Under the pieces are notes generated by a model. That model was not told the DNA's origin, did not search any database, and saw only the letters and a list, made by a program, of their open reading frames with translations. From Ceratodon purpureus (Eukaryota > Streptophyta > Bryopsida > Pseudoditrichales > Ditrichaceae): a DNA stretch of 64,000 nt. How positions within the stretch are numbered: the first letter of the stretch is position 1; each line of letters starts with the position of its first letter. This document shows positions 22,619 through 35,140 of the stretch, piece by piece. A program made the position numbers and the translations under genes. The stretch spans positions 88,534,886-88,598,885 of the forward strand of contig CM026426.1 in NCBI GenBank assembly GCA_014871385.1, written 5' to 3'.

Positions 22619-25168
22619 ACGCCTATGGGGATTCAAGGGCTTGCTCGCTCAGGGGGATTCATGAGTTGAATCCTGATATAGGGTGTGCAAAATGCAGACT
22701 GAAGCTCGTTAGGACGCATTTGCAAATGCATCTCGTGGATGCTGTCCACAACAACAACCGGGTCGACCATGAGAAGCAGCGACTTCATGGGGATAAAGCC
22801 TCCGAAATTGGAAGTGTTGTAGCGTTAGCAAAGATATTGTCTAGGCATGAAGGTCTAACCCTCGCAAGTCAACCATCTATGGAGCATGTTAAGACAAAGA
22901 TTGCGAGCAATGTCCTCATGGCAATTGGAAAAAATTAAAGAGCTGGGTAAAATCTTTGCGGCTTGCGACCAAGCAGGGATGTCCCATTAAGGCTATGGTG
23001 CTATTTAGCAAGTCGTGAAGGATCTAGTTCTTGCTTTGACCAAGGATATGAAAGCCAACATACTACGAAGCCCTTACCACGTGAAATTGCTTTGGCAGGT
23101 GCTGAATGCAAACTTACCACAGTTTATTGGCTGGTACTACCACGTTGAGGGAAGGATGGAGCTGCCAACAGTGTCAAAGAAAACCAAAAGGAGGTAGTCT
23201 TGGATGAAAAGAATTCACTATTCAGAGATCGTGAGGTGGTCCAGCAGAGCATGGTCATCTGTTATGGCATCACGGAATGAGGTATGCATCCTCTTTTGAT
23301 CTTGATAGTGACTAGGTGAATGTCCGTTTGGCGCAAGCAACCGCATTGAGCGTCCACAACAAAGGAAGCTAATTTGATTGCATCAGACAGTCATTCTCAC
23401 GTGAGGAGATTTTTGCAGAGTTGGAAGGGGCTCCGCTGATCTTTGTCCTCAAACTGGACAAGGCGGAGATCGTGAACGGGAAAAAATTTGAACATGTAAG
23501 CATCACGTTGATAAACAGGGCATTGGATGCCGACATTCAGATGGACCACGTGAGGTACTTCTTAGTACACTCTGAGCAAGAGATTTGGCCAGGTGCCATG
23601 TTCCAAGTTGAGAAGGAGTCCTACGATCTTCTGTCGTGGATATTTAAAAAATCAAACTTACCAGCTGTGATTTCACCACACTCAAATGGCCAGAGACTAC
23701 TAGTCCCCCGAGTTGGTGAATTCTATGTAGAGTGGCACCTTGTAGGAGACATGAAGGCAATTAAGTGCATGTATGGGCTTCAGTTTGGGCCTGCGTGTGT
23801 AATGAACTACATATACTGCGACCAAAAGAGGATGAAGCCCACAGTCGAGACAGCAAGTCAGGCAAATGCTGCCATCAAAAGCCGTGGTAAAGCAAAGTGG
23901 GTGGGAGGACTATCTTTAAGCAGCGTACCAGAAGAAACTTGTGGTATGACAGCATCTACTAGGTGGAGGCCTATCTTGCCAATTCCTTAGTCCAGAGTGC
24001 ACATTTGTACACTGCATGCTTAGGTTCAATTGACGGAGAAGATTGTGCACATGGATATCATGTATGTTTGGAACATATAGAATCAGAGACTTAGGGCTAC
24101 TGCAATTGAACAAATGAAGAAGTCGTTGTCCACGATTGGGGCTCATGGTGGAATCATGGAGGTTAAGAGGGACCCAAAGCTGAGTGGCAACATTAGAAAC
24201 GTGCCACAGAAACCATCTGTCTATGGTGTTGTTGCTAGCAAATTGTTGAGGCCAAGCGTTTAGTCTGGCAATGATAAGGCCTAGAAAGATATTTGTCAAG
24301 CTGAGAATAATAATGCCGGAAGTGGAGCTGACCGCATTGCAAAGGCTCACATGTGGCAAGCCTTTGAAGAGGTCCTACCATATTTGACCGAATTACTGTT
24401 GACAGCAGATCAAGGACTGCAGTTCAAACAAAAGATACACAAGTTTGGAAAGGCATAGTTAAAGGCCTTCGGAGAGGAACATGTTGCCCATTACATAGTA
24501 TGTTTTGCGATCTGTCTGTTGATGCTTTCAGTCTTTCTTCACCAACCGCCTACTTGACCTCAGCAAGCGCCTTTTAACTTCCTTCTTGTTGTTGACAACA
24601 TGTAATTGTGAAGCACTCTTCTTGGTTTGTGGATCACTATGGGAGCCTTGGAGTCTGGAATTGCCAAGGTATAGAGAAATCACACCATCAAGCGAAGGCG
24701 GCACATCAAGCACATACAGTCCATGGTAGTGGGAAAGCTGGCACTAGTGCGATTGTGCAACAATTTCCGCATTGATATTGAAACATACAACATCGATATA
24801 ACAAGAAATTGGAGATCGAAGGAGCTATACGTAACCCAGCTGACAAATCAAGGGCCATAGCGGCATCCAGGAGACGCGAGCGGTGGCATCAATCAAGTGC
24901 TGCCAACGCCTGCGAGGAGAGGAGTTCAAGGACGAGGCGTGTTGGGGAAGCGTATGTTATTGAAGAAGTTGTGGAGGGTATAGGAGATGGCTTTGTGGAA
25001 GAAGAGCCAGAATGGAGTGCTAATAGGGACATGGTTGGAAGTAGGGGCATGGAAGATGAACAGAGGGACGCTGCTGGCAACGATGTGGATATCAAGGATG
25101 ATGGCAACAATGCTGCCAGGGAGGATGTTACCACCGATGTCGACATTAAACATGCCGACAGCGACTAG
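22619..25168 (+). pseudogene. Decayed protein of an unclassified, transposase-like family
   Basis: Plus-strand fragments in several frames keep clear protein character: about 22,670-22,935 (CAKCRLKLVRTHLQMHLVDA), 23,010-23,195 (VVKDLVLALTKDMKANILRS; ANLPQFIGWYYHVEGRMELP), 23,421-23,990 (ITLINRALDADIQMDHVRYF; VGEFYVEWHLVGDMKAIKCM), about 24,340-24,500 (KAHMWQAFEEVLPYLTELLL; KAFGEEHVAHYI), about 24,640-24,720 (GSLGVWNCQGIEKSHHQAK) and an acidic C-terminus ending at 25,168. GEFYVEWH and the GSLGVW-QG-EKSHH motif look like catalytic or structural signatures of a large repeated gene family, probably carried by a DNA transposon. I do not know its accepted name. Multiple frame changes and stops show it is dead. 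Confidence 0.5.
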
Positions 25169-25189
25169 GGGGCTCAAAGCCTGAGGCAT

Positions 25190-26950
25190 AATTGATATGT
25201 TTTTTCTTGATATACAATGTTTTGTAGAAAGGTAATGTTATAGAGAAGAAATACCTTTCATTTCAAATGTATCCTTTAAATAGTATAGCAAAGCGAACAG
25301 TTTCATGGACGCTGAAATTGTCTTCAAATGTACACTTTATTTTTATTTTTTTAAATTTAAAAATAAAAAATAAAAAATAAAACATTAAAGCAATTCACTG
25401 TCAAATTTTATTGTCGGTTTGTTGTCATATAATTTTGGACCATATATTATTTTAATTAATTTTTTTCATCTAATATTTCTCAATGTATTCTACAGACCTT
25501 AGTGGCAAGTTTCATCATTTCTTAATTGATTTTTCTTATTTTTTATCTTTTATATTTATTTTTATATTTTTAAATTTTATGTCTCACAATGTATTCTAAA
25601 AGACCTTTAGAGAGAAGTAGGATAGATGAAATCTTTCTAATTTGATTTTGTTTATTTTGATTTGTATTAATAAATATAGTCTACAAGACCGGGACCAAGG
25701 AGACAAGCTTAAGAGTGATTATTTATTTTAAAATTTATTTTAGAGGTTTTTAATGGGTTTCTTATTTTTGATTTTCATTTGGTTTTTAATTATGTCTTCG
25801 TTCAATTTTCTTAAATGCTAATTCTAGATAGTTAACTTATCTTTCATTATTTTGGGTTTTGTTTTATTTTGGTTTTTATTATGTTGTAGTGTTCTTTTGT
25901 TTTTTAGATTTTATTTTTTATTTTATTTTATTTTTTATTTTATAATTTTTTTTTAAACGTTTCACCGTTTCCTTGAATTATTTTAAGAATTTATGAGTTT
26001 TTTTTTAGTAGAGCGTGTATTACAAAACTCCAATACATGTTTGTGTATGATATTTTCTGTTATTAAATATTGAAAAATATTAAAATAACTAAAAAAATTA
26101 AAAAATTAAAACAATTTGTAGGAAAAGTAAAAGAATTGTAAAAACTAAAAAAAGAAATGAATAATAGAATCATATACACTTTTTCGTTAAGATATTGTAG
26201 AATAAATTATAAGAATTTGATAAACTTATACAAATGATACAAGTCATATTTTTCAATTTGGCAAATATGAATAATAATTAATACACTCTTTACATTTCAA
26301 ATTTCTTTTTTTCCTCATTTCTTTAAAATAATGTTTTCTAAATTCCTTTGTGATTTTCAATTTCAAATATTGTAGTGTGAATTTCAGTCGTCGATTAGTA
26401 AGTTAATAATTTATAATTAATGATTTTGTTCTTGTTTAGGTTCTGATAAATGTATCAATTTTTTGATTTAGACATTTTTAAATTTCATTATTTTCTCAAT
26501 TTTTGATTTTTTTTCCTAATTTTTGATTATTTGTAAGTTACAGAATAGGTTTTCGATTCTTTTGGTTTCTATTATGTCTTTAATTCAATTCTTTTTGCTG
26601 GTAGCAAGAGTTAGTATTGATATCCATCAGTGTTGTAGATAGCTGATTTGTTTCGGTACATTGTGTTTTAGTTTTGTTTTTTTGAAAATACTTTTTCCAA
26701 TTTTCTTGAATTTCTTTCCGATTTTCTAATATTTAAAAAAATCAGGATGTGAAAGCATGACAGGCGATTCTCTTCAATTTCTTTTCAAATTTTGGTATGT
26801 TCTTAAAATAAGAGAAACTATAAAATAAAATAAAATAAATAAAATTAAAATTAAAATACTTCGTACGAAAAGTAAAAAATAAGGAATTTGTTTCTAAATA
26901 AAAATATTGTAGAATGAATTGTGCTTGTACATTACATAATTAATAATTAA
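25190..26950. other. AT-rich sequence, no gene seen
   Basis: Composition drops sharply to AT-rich from about 25.2 kb. Recurrent T-rich phrases such as TTTTGGTTTTTATTATG appear near 25,780, 25,870 and 26,560, and again near 34,215-34,290, suggesting old dispersed copies of one AT-rich repeat. Nothing coding. Confidence 0.4.
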
Positions 26951-27181
26951 CAAGACGTGTGGGACCTCAAGGTTTACCTACAGATACAAAAAGTGGAGAA
27001 AGTTGAAACTAAAGTATAGGGTTCAAGATAAAAGAATGAGCATTTAGAAGTAGAAAAGGAAATGCATCAAGCCTACAACTTATGGCTTTACATTTTTGGG
27101 GTTTCATGGTGCGAAAAATTTGTGACAATTTTGCAATTTGAATACAAGTTTCATCATCAATGTATGTTGTATGTTGTGATA
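26951..27181 (+). repeat. LTR-like direct repeat, copy A
   Basis: About 230 bp starting CAAGACGTGTGGGACCTCAA recurs at 29,183-29,405 with scattered differences and small gaps. The position and the TATA-like TATAAATA in copy B suggest terminal-repeat remnants of an old LTR element. Confidence 0.6.
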
Positions 27182-29182
27182 CCTTACCAATATAATTTGT
27201 TCACTTGTGAACTTATAGTAGTATGCATTTTAACAATTTTGTCCTAGTTACATAATTTTATTAATAAGTCATCAAATCGAGTTGAAGTCATTTGAGCGAA
27301 TTTATTTATTTTAACCATAAAATTGATCTCTTTCCGATTGAAGGTGAAGTAATATAATGAGTTTATGTTTACTAATTGTAATGAAATTTGGGGTCATTAC
27401 TATAGTTGATTAATTTTTTTAAATATAATTTATATGTTTCTTTAGTAGATTTTATGCTTGATTGCATAAAAAATAAAGTTCAATTTTTTCAAGAGTTGTG
27501 GGTAAAAAAAATAATCAATCTTTTCTCTTGGCCAACCAACAAATCCAATAAAAAATTTACCACATGTTTCTCAACGACAAATTGCCTAGGAGAAAAATTT
27601 TAATGCAAGGGAGACTGATGGGCAACAAAAAATTTAAATGTGTCACCAATTTTTGTTCCAATCCCTCGTCATTGAACAATGCTTATCTTTTACAATATCT
27701 CTGTATTTAGTCTTAAATTTGTTGGGCATCTTCTTTACTTGCATATTGTTCTATTCAAAAAAATTAACATTCCAACATTCATACTACAAGAAATTGCATC
27801 CCAAAGTTGTTACTTCCCATGTTGATTACTAGATTTTGCAATCTCTCACTTAATAAAAATTATAATATTTGTATATATTGATTTGGCATTTTTTAAATAT
27901 TAAAGGTTACTGTACAAGAGATTCTACAACAATTTCATAAGGTTTAAATTCAACAATCAAAACACATTTAAAATATTTCATGAGGTTTTAGTTTGGATGT
28001 CTATTCTACCTTGAAAACCAAGAGTATTAACTTAACCTTCTACTTAACCAAGAGTAGTGCCTTTGAATCTTGATGCCAATTTTGAATCCAATTATTTTTT
28101 ATTTTTTTTTCAATGAAGATACATCTGCCCAAGAGTTTAGTGGAGATGCAAAGAATATCAATCAATTTAATTTTTTTCTTTATTTGAATATCATCTCTAA
28201 GTAATTTATCCAATTGATTCAAAATTAAATAGTTAGATGATATAATCACACACTCATCAATAATTGCAATGAAATGACTATTATTTGTTGAAGGTTAAAA
28301 TGTTCATTGATGAATAATGATTTCTCATTCACCTAATAATATTTAGTTTATGTGTGCTCCACAATTAAAAAAAAAAAAACATTAATCTAGAAGATGAAAA
28401 TTCTCAATTGGATTGTTTTAATTCAATTGGGTTGATTAACCTCTAAAGTTCTTTGACTATGTTTCACCAAAAAAAACGCTTCAGAAGTGTCATTTCCAAA
28501 GTAAAAAACATGAATGACTAAAAATCAATATTTTCTAATTTTAGCCACAAGATCTTCAATTACTTTATTGGAGTAAATAGCTCAATAAATTTCATCATAA
28601 TCGACTATAGATATTAGAAGATCATAGCGATTGAAATTTGAAAACAAACTTTTTTGAGACGATTTTTGATTAGACCGACATACTCTAAGTTTTTTCCCTT
28701 AGGTTTTTTGCATTATGGATTTTGGGGCTTTTAATGCATGATAAAGAAGACTAAGTTAGCTAATTTTATAAACAAAATTACAAACTAAAAACAAGTGTAG
28801 CATATTGATAACAATATTTTTATTGAGTTGAATGCAAAAGAATGCTTATTCATATTTCTTTTCTAGAAATTCTATTATGTTGGTAAGTTCCAATCTAAAT
28901 GGTCAAAGGAAAGATTGATGTCCATACTTTAAGTTTAAAATAAAAATAACTTAAAATAACAAATTTTCTAACTTTTATGAAGGAAAGAAGAAGTCTTTTT
29001 AGTACACTACCCAAAACAGTGAGAAAACTTTGATATTTTGTGGAATGAACCTTTTGTACCTAAAGAAGTTTTTTTTTGTGAAATCTCAAAGATGACAACA
29101 TTAAGTATTTGTATAAAAAATCTGAGAGATAATAGATATATTTAGCATGGCTGCCTGAACTGCCCTCCAAGCACCAAATTTC
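27182..29182. mobile_element. AT-rich fossil between the direct repeats
   Basis: About 2 kb of AT-rich sequence separates the two LTR-like repeats. Faint minus-strand similarity in style to Ty1/copia polyprotein sequence is all that remains. It reads as a much decayed, probably old, LTR element with many breaks. Family assignment is a guess. Confidence 0.25.
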
Positions 29183-29405
29183 CAAGACGTGTGGGACCTC
29201 AAGGTTCACCTATAAATACAAAACTTGGAGCAAGTTGAAACTAAAGTATAGGGTTCAAGGTAGGAGTATGAACATATACAAGTAGAAAAAAAAGTGCATC
29301 AAGCTTAGTACTTACGGCCTTGAATTTCCGAGGTTTCATGGTCCCAAAATTTTGAGATAATTTTGAAATATGAATACAGATTTCACAATCAATGCATGTT
29401 GTGAT
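29183..29405 (+). repeat. LTR-like direct repeat, copy B
   Basis: Second copy of the repeat at 26,951. It contains CCTATAAATACAAAAC, a good TATA-box context, at about 29,208. The copies differ at enough positions to imply an old insertion. Confidence 0.6.
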
Positions 29406-29819
29406 AAGTTTGTAAAGATAGATAATCTAGCAATGTATTGATGACTCAAAGTTGCAGATACATTACTTTTGCTTCTTTTAGCTGTAGTTATGAAATTCAT
29501 GATATCCAAGATGAATTTGATGTTGAACTTCTTATCATATGAACTGCAATTTGTAATTATTTTGTATATTATTCTTGTGAAGATGTTCCAACTCCCACCT
29601 TTAAATCAAAATCAAAAGCTTGACCAATATCTACATCTTTTTCAAACAAAATCATTCATATACTTCACATTTTTTATCAAGCATTTACCTTAACTATTCT
29701 TTCATAACTTATACATATTTTATCAATAATTTGCATCAACCATTATAATAAATCACTATTTTTATGAACTAGAAAGTTATGTTATGTAATGAATAACAAC
29801 TTAGCTATTTATATACCCA

Positions 29820-31000
29820 GTTGGATTTCTCAAATGGTATATCTCATGTATCACTAGACTAAATGTTAAATGAAGACTTTCTCCGTATCTTTATATAGAT
29901 TTGGTATTTTCAATCACATATTTTACAACCTTGTACAAGATAATTGTATCAGAGCCTCCCAAAATGATAATGATTTGATGTGTCTTTGCACTTTTGGCTT
30001 CAAAATGGAGAGATCTCTCCACACTCCAAAATTAATATCTCTAAATCACATATCCGCGAAAAATAAAACAACCTATGATAGGTAGAATGATTGATGTGCC
30101 TTGTTGCCATTGTTGAATTTTTTCTAAAATTCCACATAAAGACAAATGTCAAAAATAGGGAGTGGAAATGAAATTTTATTTTTAAGACAAAGTATGAATT
30201 TGTTGTGAATCTCTGAAGTGGGTGCTGTCTAATTGACTCAAAAGAATCTCTACTCTATCCGCAAACAAAGAAAAAGTGCATCCATAAAGGCCATATAATT
30301 CACCTATAATGGTCACTGCATGTGACAAATTCCAACTTGTTTGAACTATATTAAAAAAATTGTTTTGACTAAATATGAGTAATTGCCCCAGTAATTTTCA
30401 GTGCAATGGAATGATACACAACGATTCTTACTTTTCTTGATCACTGCATACGCATACACACGGAGACATTGCGTTTACAAACACCGTGACAACAAGAGTA
30501 CTAGCAACATCAAAATGCTCACAATGCACATGTACAAGACTCTTCAATCACCTTGATTAAGCGATGACCGTGCTTTCCAAGGGTTTTAAAAGAAAGTTGA
30601 ATGTTTATGTTTCCATCACAAATTTATTCTAATCCCTATGGATTCTTAAAATAGATGTCAAAAGAATTTAATGTATGAAGTTTTTCCTTGTTTTGGATTC
30701 AATCTAAAATTTCTGGTGAACTATCAGCTTATCAAGCCTACCAATTTAAAATGGTGTACGTCTTAAAAGACGAAGAATAGAATGATTTATCTTTTGAGCA
30801 TGCCCAACTTCTTCTTAAAGAAATGGACGACTCAAACACCACATCATCAAACCAAGAAACTATACCAATTCCCGCTGCAACAAGTTCATCTTATTAACTG
30901 AAAGAACTTCAAAATTTTCAACCTCGTTCTAAAAGATCTAGACATTAGACTCAGACGAGTGACAAATGTTCCAAGAGTATGTTCTGATAAAACTTCATTG
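29820..31000 (+). mobile_element. Fossil Ty1/copia-type LTR element remains
   Basis: The sequence TTGTATCAGAGCC at 29,944-29,956 is a 12 of 13 match to the usual copia primer-binding site complementary to initiator tRNA-Met, so an LTR probably ends near 29,943. Coding-like remains near 30,820-30,900 (LLKEMDDSNTTSSNQETIPI) resemble the linker between integrase and reverse transcriptase of copia polyproteins. It is broken, old and incomplete. Confidence 0.45.
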
Positions 31001-33370
31001 ATCAATTTTGTAAAAAAATTTGTATTTGTGATTTGTGGTCTGTACTTTCTACCTTGTGATGTTCCACTTCTAATTCTTTAAACCCATATTTATTGCTTTG
31101 CTTCAATTGACCATGCTACATGATTTTGCTTCTATTTGATGTTGGCTTGATGCACTTCTTTCTCTACTTGTATGTGCTCATACTCCTGTCATGAACCCTT
31201 GTAATTCTCATAAATAGAAGTATTTCCCAAACTCATTTGCTTCTTTTCTTTATTTGATATTATGTGCATTCTTGAATTCTTGAAGGATTCGGAGTTACAC
31301 TGCTAAATTTGCTTTCCAACAGTAAAATACCAAAAGGTAATTGTTACGAGTAAATTCAAAAGATCCATGTTACAAAATTCACAATCCTTCTTGCAATAAC
31401 AAAGTTACCAATTAAAGTTGAATATACCAATCCTAAGTAAAGGTAGCTATATAAACAACATCTCTATCTAACACTCAACATGTTGATGCCTCAAAGCACA
31501 TCAAAATAATTGTGAGAGAAGAGTTCACAAGAATCCTGAGCGCAAAGTATACATGGCATTAGGACCTAATTCTGAAAAAAATAAAAAAAAAATAAAAAAT
31601 AAAAAATAAAATAAAATTCCTTTGAAGGTTTACATCGAGCTGCGTATTTAGCCTACAATCACTCCGTTCGTCACTAAAAACAGAGTCACAATAATAAAAT
31701 TCCCTTCAAACTAGACTAAATACTTAAAATACACCTTGTGCAAGAAATGAAACTTGTTCAAATGCTAGGATTATCGTGCAACAATCTCATCACGTTTGAC
31801 TCAATGCCAAAATGACTTACAATCTCTCTCTCAGATCCCACTATTTCACTATAACTCACCGCAGACACATACGTTTGAGTTCTTGTAAACCCCAGCAGAT
31901 AAACCTACATGTGAAATAGATTTTAATTTTTTTAAATACAAATAAATCATATAAATGCAAGATTGTAAATAAAGTAAATATGACAATAGAATTCTTACAC
32001 AAATAATCATACCAGGGTGTTGACATTTTAAACCCATTCCACTTGATCTTACAAATAAAATGTCCCTGCCTCCAAGTTGCAGCCCCCGACATTAACTTTT
32101 GACACCAAAATTAACTTCAGTTTTCATGTTTAAATTCGACACGCTTGAAAACAAAAAAACTGAAATGTAAGTTCTAACTCAAAATTCAATCTTGTAATTC
32201 CCCACCGGGGTTAGATTGTGAAAAAAGAAACAAAGACCTCAAGGGTCGGGAGCAAGCAACCAGCAACAGACGGAAAACCCACAGAAAGTCAATCCCCAGG
32301 ATTGAAAGAAAAGAAACGTAACCAGAAAGGATGAAAATCATCCGGCGCAGAGTCAAGCTCGGAGAGGTCACACTAAGTATTTAAACCCAGAGACACGAGG
32401 ATATAACAAAGCCTACATCCTCACAAAGCTAGAGTGCTAAACATCAAAAGCAGAGATGAGCATCAGTCTAAAACTTGGAAAAGAAATTTAGTCAAAAGGA
32501 AAACTTGGTCTAAAAATTATTACCAAGAAAACAGACGTATCAGTCGTAATGAAAAAGCTCCATTTCTTCACAAAATTCGGTCTACAGTAGAGTTCGGTCC
32601 CCCGACCTCCAAGCCCGCAGCCTATCACTTCTACCCGCTACTGGACATCTCGTGGGACACTTTAACCAACAAACATTTTTCTTGAGGACGTGTCATGTTA
32701 CTTGGGATCTCAGAGAGCGTCTGCGTTCCCAATGTTGCGAGCGTAGGCGCTTCCTGAAGGTCCCACAATAATTGTTGGTTTTTTAAGATAATCAAAAGTT
32801 AATAATTGTTAAGATTAAATTATTTCCCTTCTCCCAATTTTATTTCATTTTCCAATCATTATTTCAGACCTTTTTTTTTTTTGGTTTCTAATTTGTTTTT
32901 TTCTTTTTTTTCTTTTTTTTCTTTTTTTTCTTTTTAAAATATTGGGAAGATCTTATACCCGTATTTAATTTAGAATTTATTTTCTAAATAAGGTTTTTAT
33001 TACAATGATTCAGACAAAAGTTGCACTCTTCAGTTATGTAGGCTTGCAAAATAAATTTGCACATTACTTGTAAAACTTTGCAAGCAATTACATAGTCACT
33101 TTATTATGGCATGATATGCTGAATAAGGTGTAAATTAGTGAAACCCATCCACCTCCCTTACACATGGCTTACCGGTAGTTACTCCAAACTTGAAGCTTAC
33201 TTTACTTGGGGCTTACTTTACTTGGGGCTTACTACAAGCTTGAACTTTACTCTAGCAAGTCACTAATTTGTGACCATTTGATCTAAGTTAACCTTCATCT
33301 AAGGGTCAGAGATGATTGGACCAGCGAGGCTATTCCTGTCCATATAACAAACAAGTGAATTTCTAGAGAC
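31001..33370. other. AT-rich intergenic sequence
   Basis: No credible gene. It includes a T/C-rich low-complexity run (about 32,870-32,940) and a short tandem duplication of GCTTACTTTACTTGGG near 33,198-33,230. The piece 32,190-32,700 is less AT-rich but carries no recognisable motif. Confidence 0.4.
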
Positions 33371-33379
33371 TTCTTTGAG

Positions 33380-33560
33380 GGTATAAAAACTTGGGAGTTT
33401 CTTTGCCATATGCATCTGTTTACTTGTCTGCTTTGAAAGTAACTCTAGTTTGCTACATGTGTGTGAGAGATTTTTAGAGCTTGTGAAGTTTTGGTATATG
33501 GTGGTGTAGAGCTGAAGCAAAGTGCAACATGGCTGAGTCTGGTGGAACCACTAGTCAGGT
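33380..33560 (+). promoter_or_regulatory. Candidate promoter with TATA box and short first exon
   Basis: GGTATAAAAACTTGGG at about 33,380 is a good TATA context. About 150 bases downstream an ATG at 33,531 opens MAESGGTTSQ, followed directly by CAG-GTCCTC, a possible splice donor. A leader plus a short Ala/Ser/Thr-rich first exon is plausible, but I could not find the following exon, so this may be a relic or an LTR promoter. Confidence 0.3.
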
Positions 33561-34410
33561 CCTCTAATTTATGATTGCAATTAGACTCTTTCATCTCTCC
33601 CTTTGATTTATATGTTTGGTGTAGGGTTTGATTTTTCTTGTGACTGCAATAACAAGCTGTAAAGGGCTGTTGACACCTTGTCTACAAACATAATCCTAGC
33701 TGTGGTTTTGGTTGTGTTTATGGGGACAGGTGAGGTCCTTTACCTCTGGATTTTTCTTACTTTACTACACCAACATTCAAGTTGTGTTTGATGAGAAGAT
33801 TTCTGGAGGCTCAACCTATTTTGTGTTTGATCTTGTATTGTCAGTTTTAAGACAAACTTTTCTCTATTATTTGGATTGTTTTGTCATACACTACTATATT
33901 ATAAGTAGTGTGTTGATTGAGAATTCTTTGGTGAAAAGCACAATGTGTCTAAACTGGTAATTTGGAATCGCAAGAGAGTGTACAGATTTGATTAGGTTTG
34001 AATTGAGAATGGGCTGATTGAGAATGAAATTTGGTGAGGAAGGTGAGAAAAGTTGCTCTGTAAAGGGATGTCCCGCCCACCCACCCTTAGAGATAGGGAA
34101 GTTTTTTTTTTTCCCTTTTCATTTTTTAATTTAGTTAGTTTTCCAACTTCTCTTATTTTTTTCTCAAATTCAAGTATTTTTAAAATCGGTGAATAAGGTT
34201 TTATTTTCATTTGGTTTTTATTATGTTTTCATTTGATTTTATTTCCTTCCAATTTCTGATAATTCTCTTATTTTTCATTATTATTAATTTTTGGTTTTTA
34301 TCTTGTTTTTATTTTTATTTTACTTTTTCCATATTTTTTTTTCCTCTAATTTTTTATTTCTTTTCTTTTCAAGTATTTTTAATGTGATGGGACATTGTAG
34401 AAGGGACTGC
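33561..34410. other. AT-rich sequence, no gene seen
   Basis: Continuation of the AT-rich block with T-rich runs. Short open frames have no motifs. Confidence 0.35.
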
Positions 34411-34606
34411 ATTATAATGGGCGCTGGTCATCCCCTATGATCGAGGCGTCCATTTGCGCGCGTGGTAGAGCAGGCGGAGGAGCGCTGTCCTTCCCCCTCC
34501 TCTTCCCGCCGTTACTGCTAACAACGACTCCGCACCAACGGAAGGTGACCGCGAGCTCAGAGCTCAGCGACTGCAGGAGGGTGCTGAAGGCACGCGCAAG
34601 CTCAGC

Positions 34607-34778
34607 GCGAGAGCAAGGGTGCGGCGAAGGCGCAAGGATGCAGGGCAATGGCGCAGAGCGAGGACGCAGGGCGAGGGCGCAAGGCGAGGGCGCAAGGCGA
34701 GGGCGCAAGGCGAGAACGCAAGGCGAGAGACGCAAAGTCTAGGACGCAAGGCGAGGGCGCAGGGCGAGGGCGCAAGGG
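34607..34778 (+). repeat. GC-rich 13-bp minisatellite
   Basis: Tandem units of GCGAGGGCGCAAG (13 bp) with variants fill this stretch. Because 13 is not a multiple of three, open frames arise on both strands, including Arg-rich and Pro/Ala-rich ones. These are repeat artefacts, not genes. Confidence 0.8.
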
Positions 34779-35140
34779 TGCGACATTTGCACAGGGGGGC
34801 GCACTTTCAAGATTTCAGGTAAATTCAACTCGACCTTACCAAGGTTCTAAATCGAAGTTTGGATCAGAAGTTGAGCTGCCCAGTCCATCTCAGCTCAGTC
34901 TATGCAAACGAAAGTCCGTTCATAGCACGTGTGAGTCCAACTTTTTTAGATTTGTCTATTCTCAGATTGTCAAGAATTGTATGTAAGAAGCCATTGCTCA
35001 TTGCTTCACCTTAGTTATTGCTGTCCGCAAAGAGGGTAAGCATTTCCGCAGTCTATTCCCTACTTAATGTACTTAAGACTTAGTGAGTTTACTGTCATGA
35101 GTACATTGTGTCACTAACAACTCTATGTTGTGCCGTAGCC

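Noticed and set aside
32190-32700. A possible host exon in the less AT-rich patch
   Set aside because: No frame shows family motifs, and the reading frames break at short intervals.
34412-34986. Arg-rich and Pro/Ala-rich proteins of about 100 residues on both strands
   Set aside because: They are read through a 13-bp minisatellite; the frame rotates with each unit and composition alone keeps it open.
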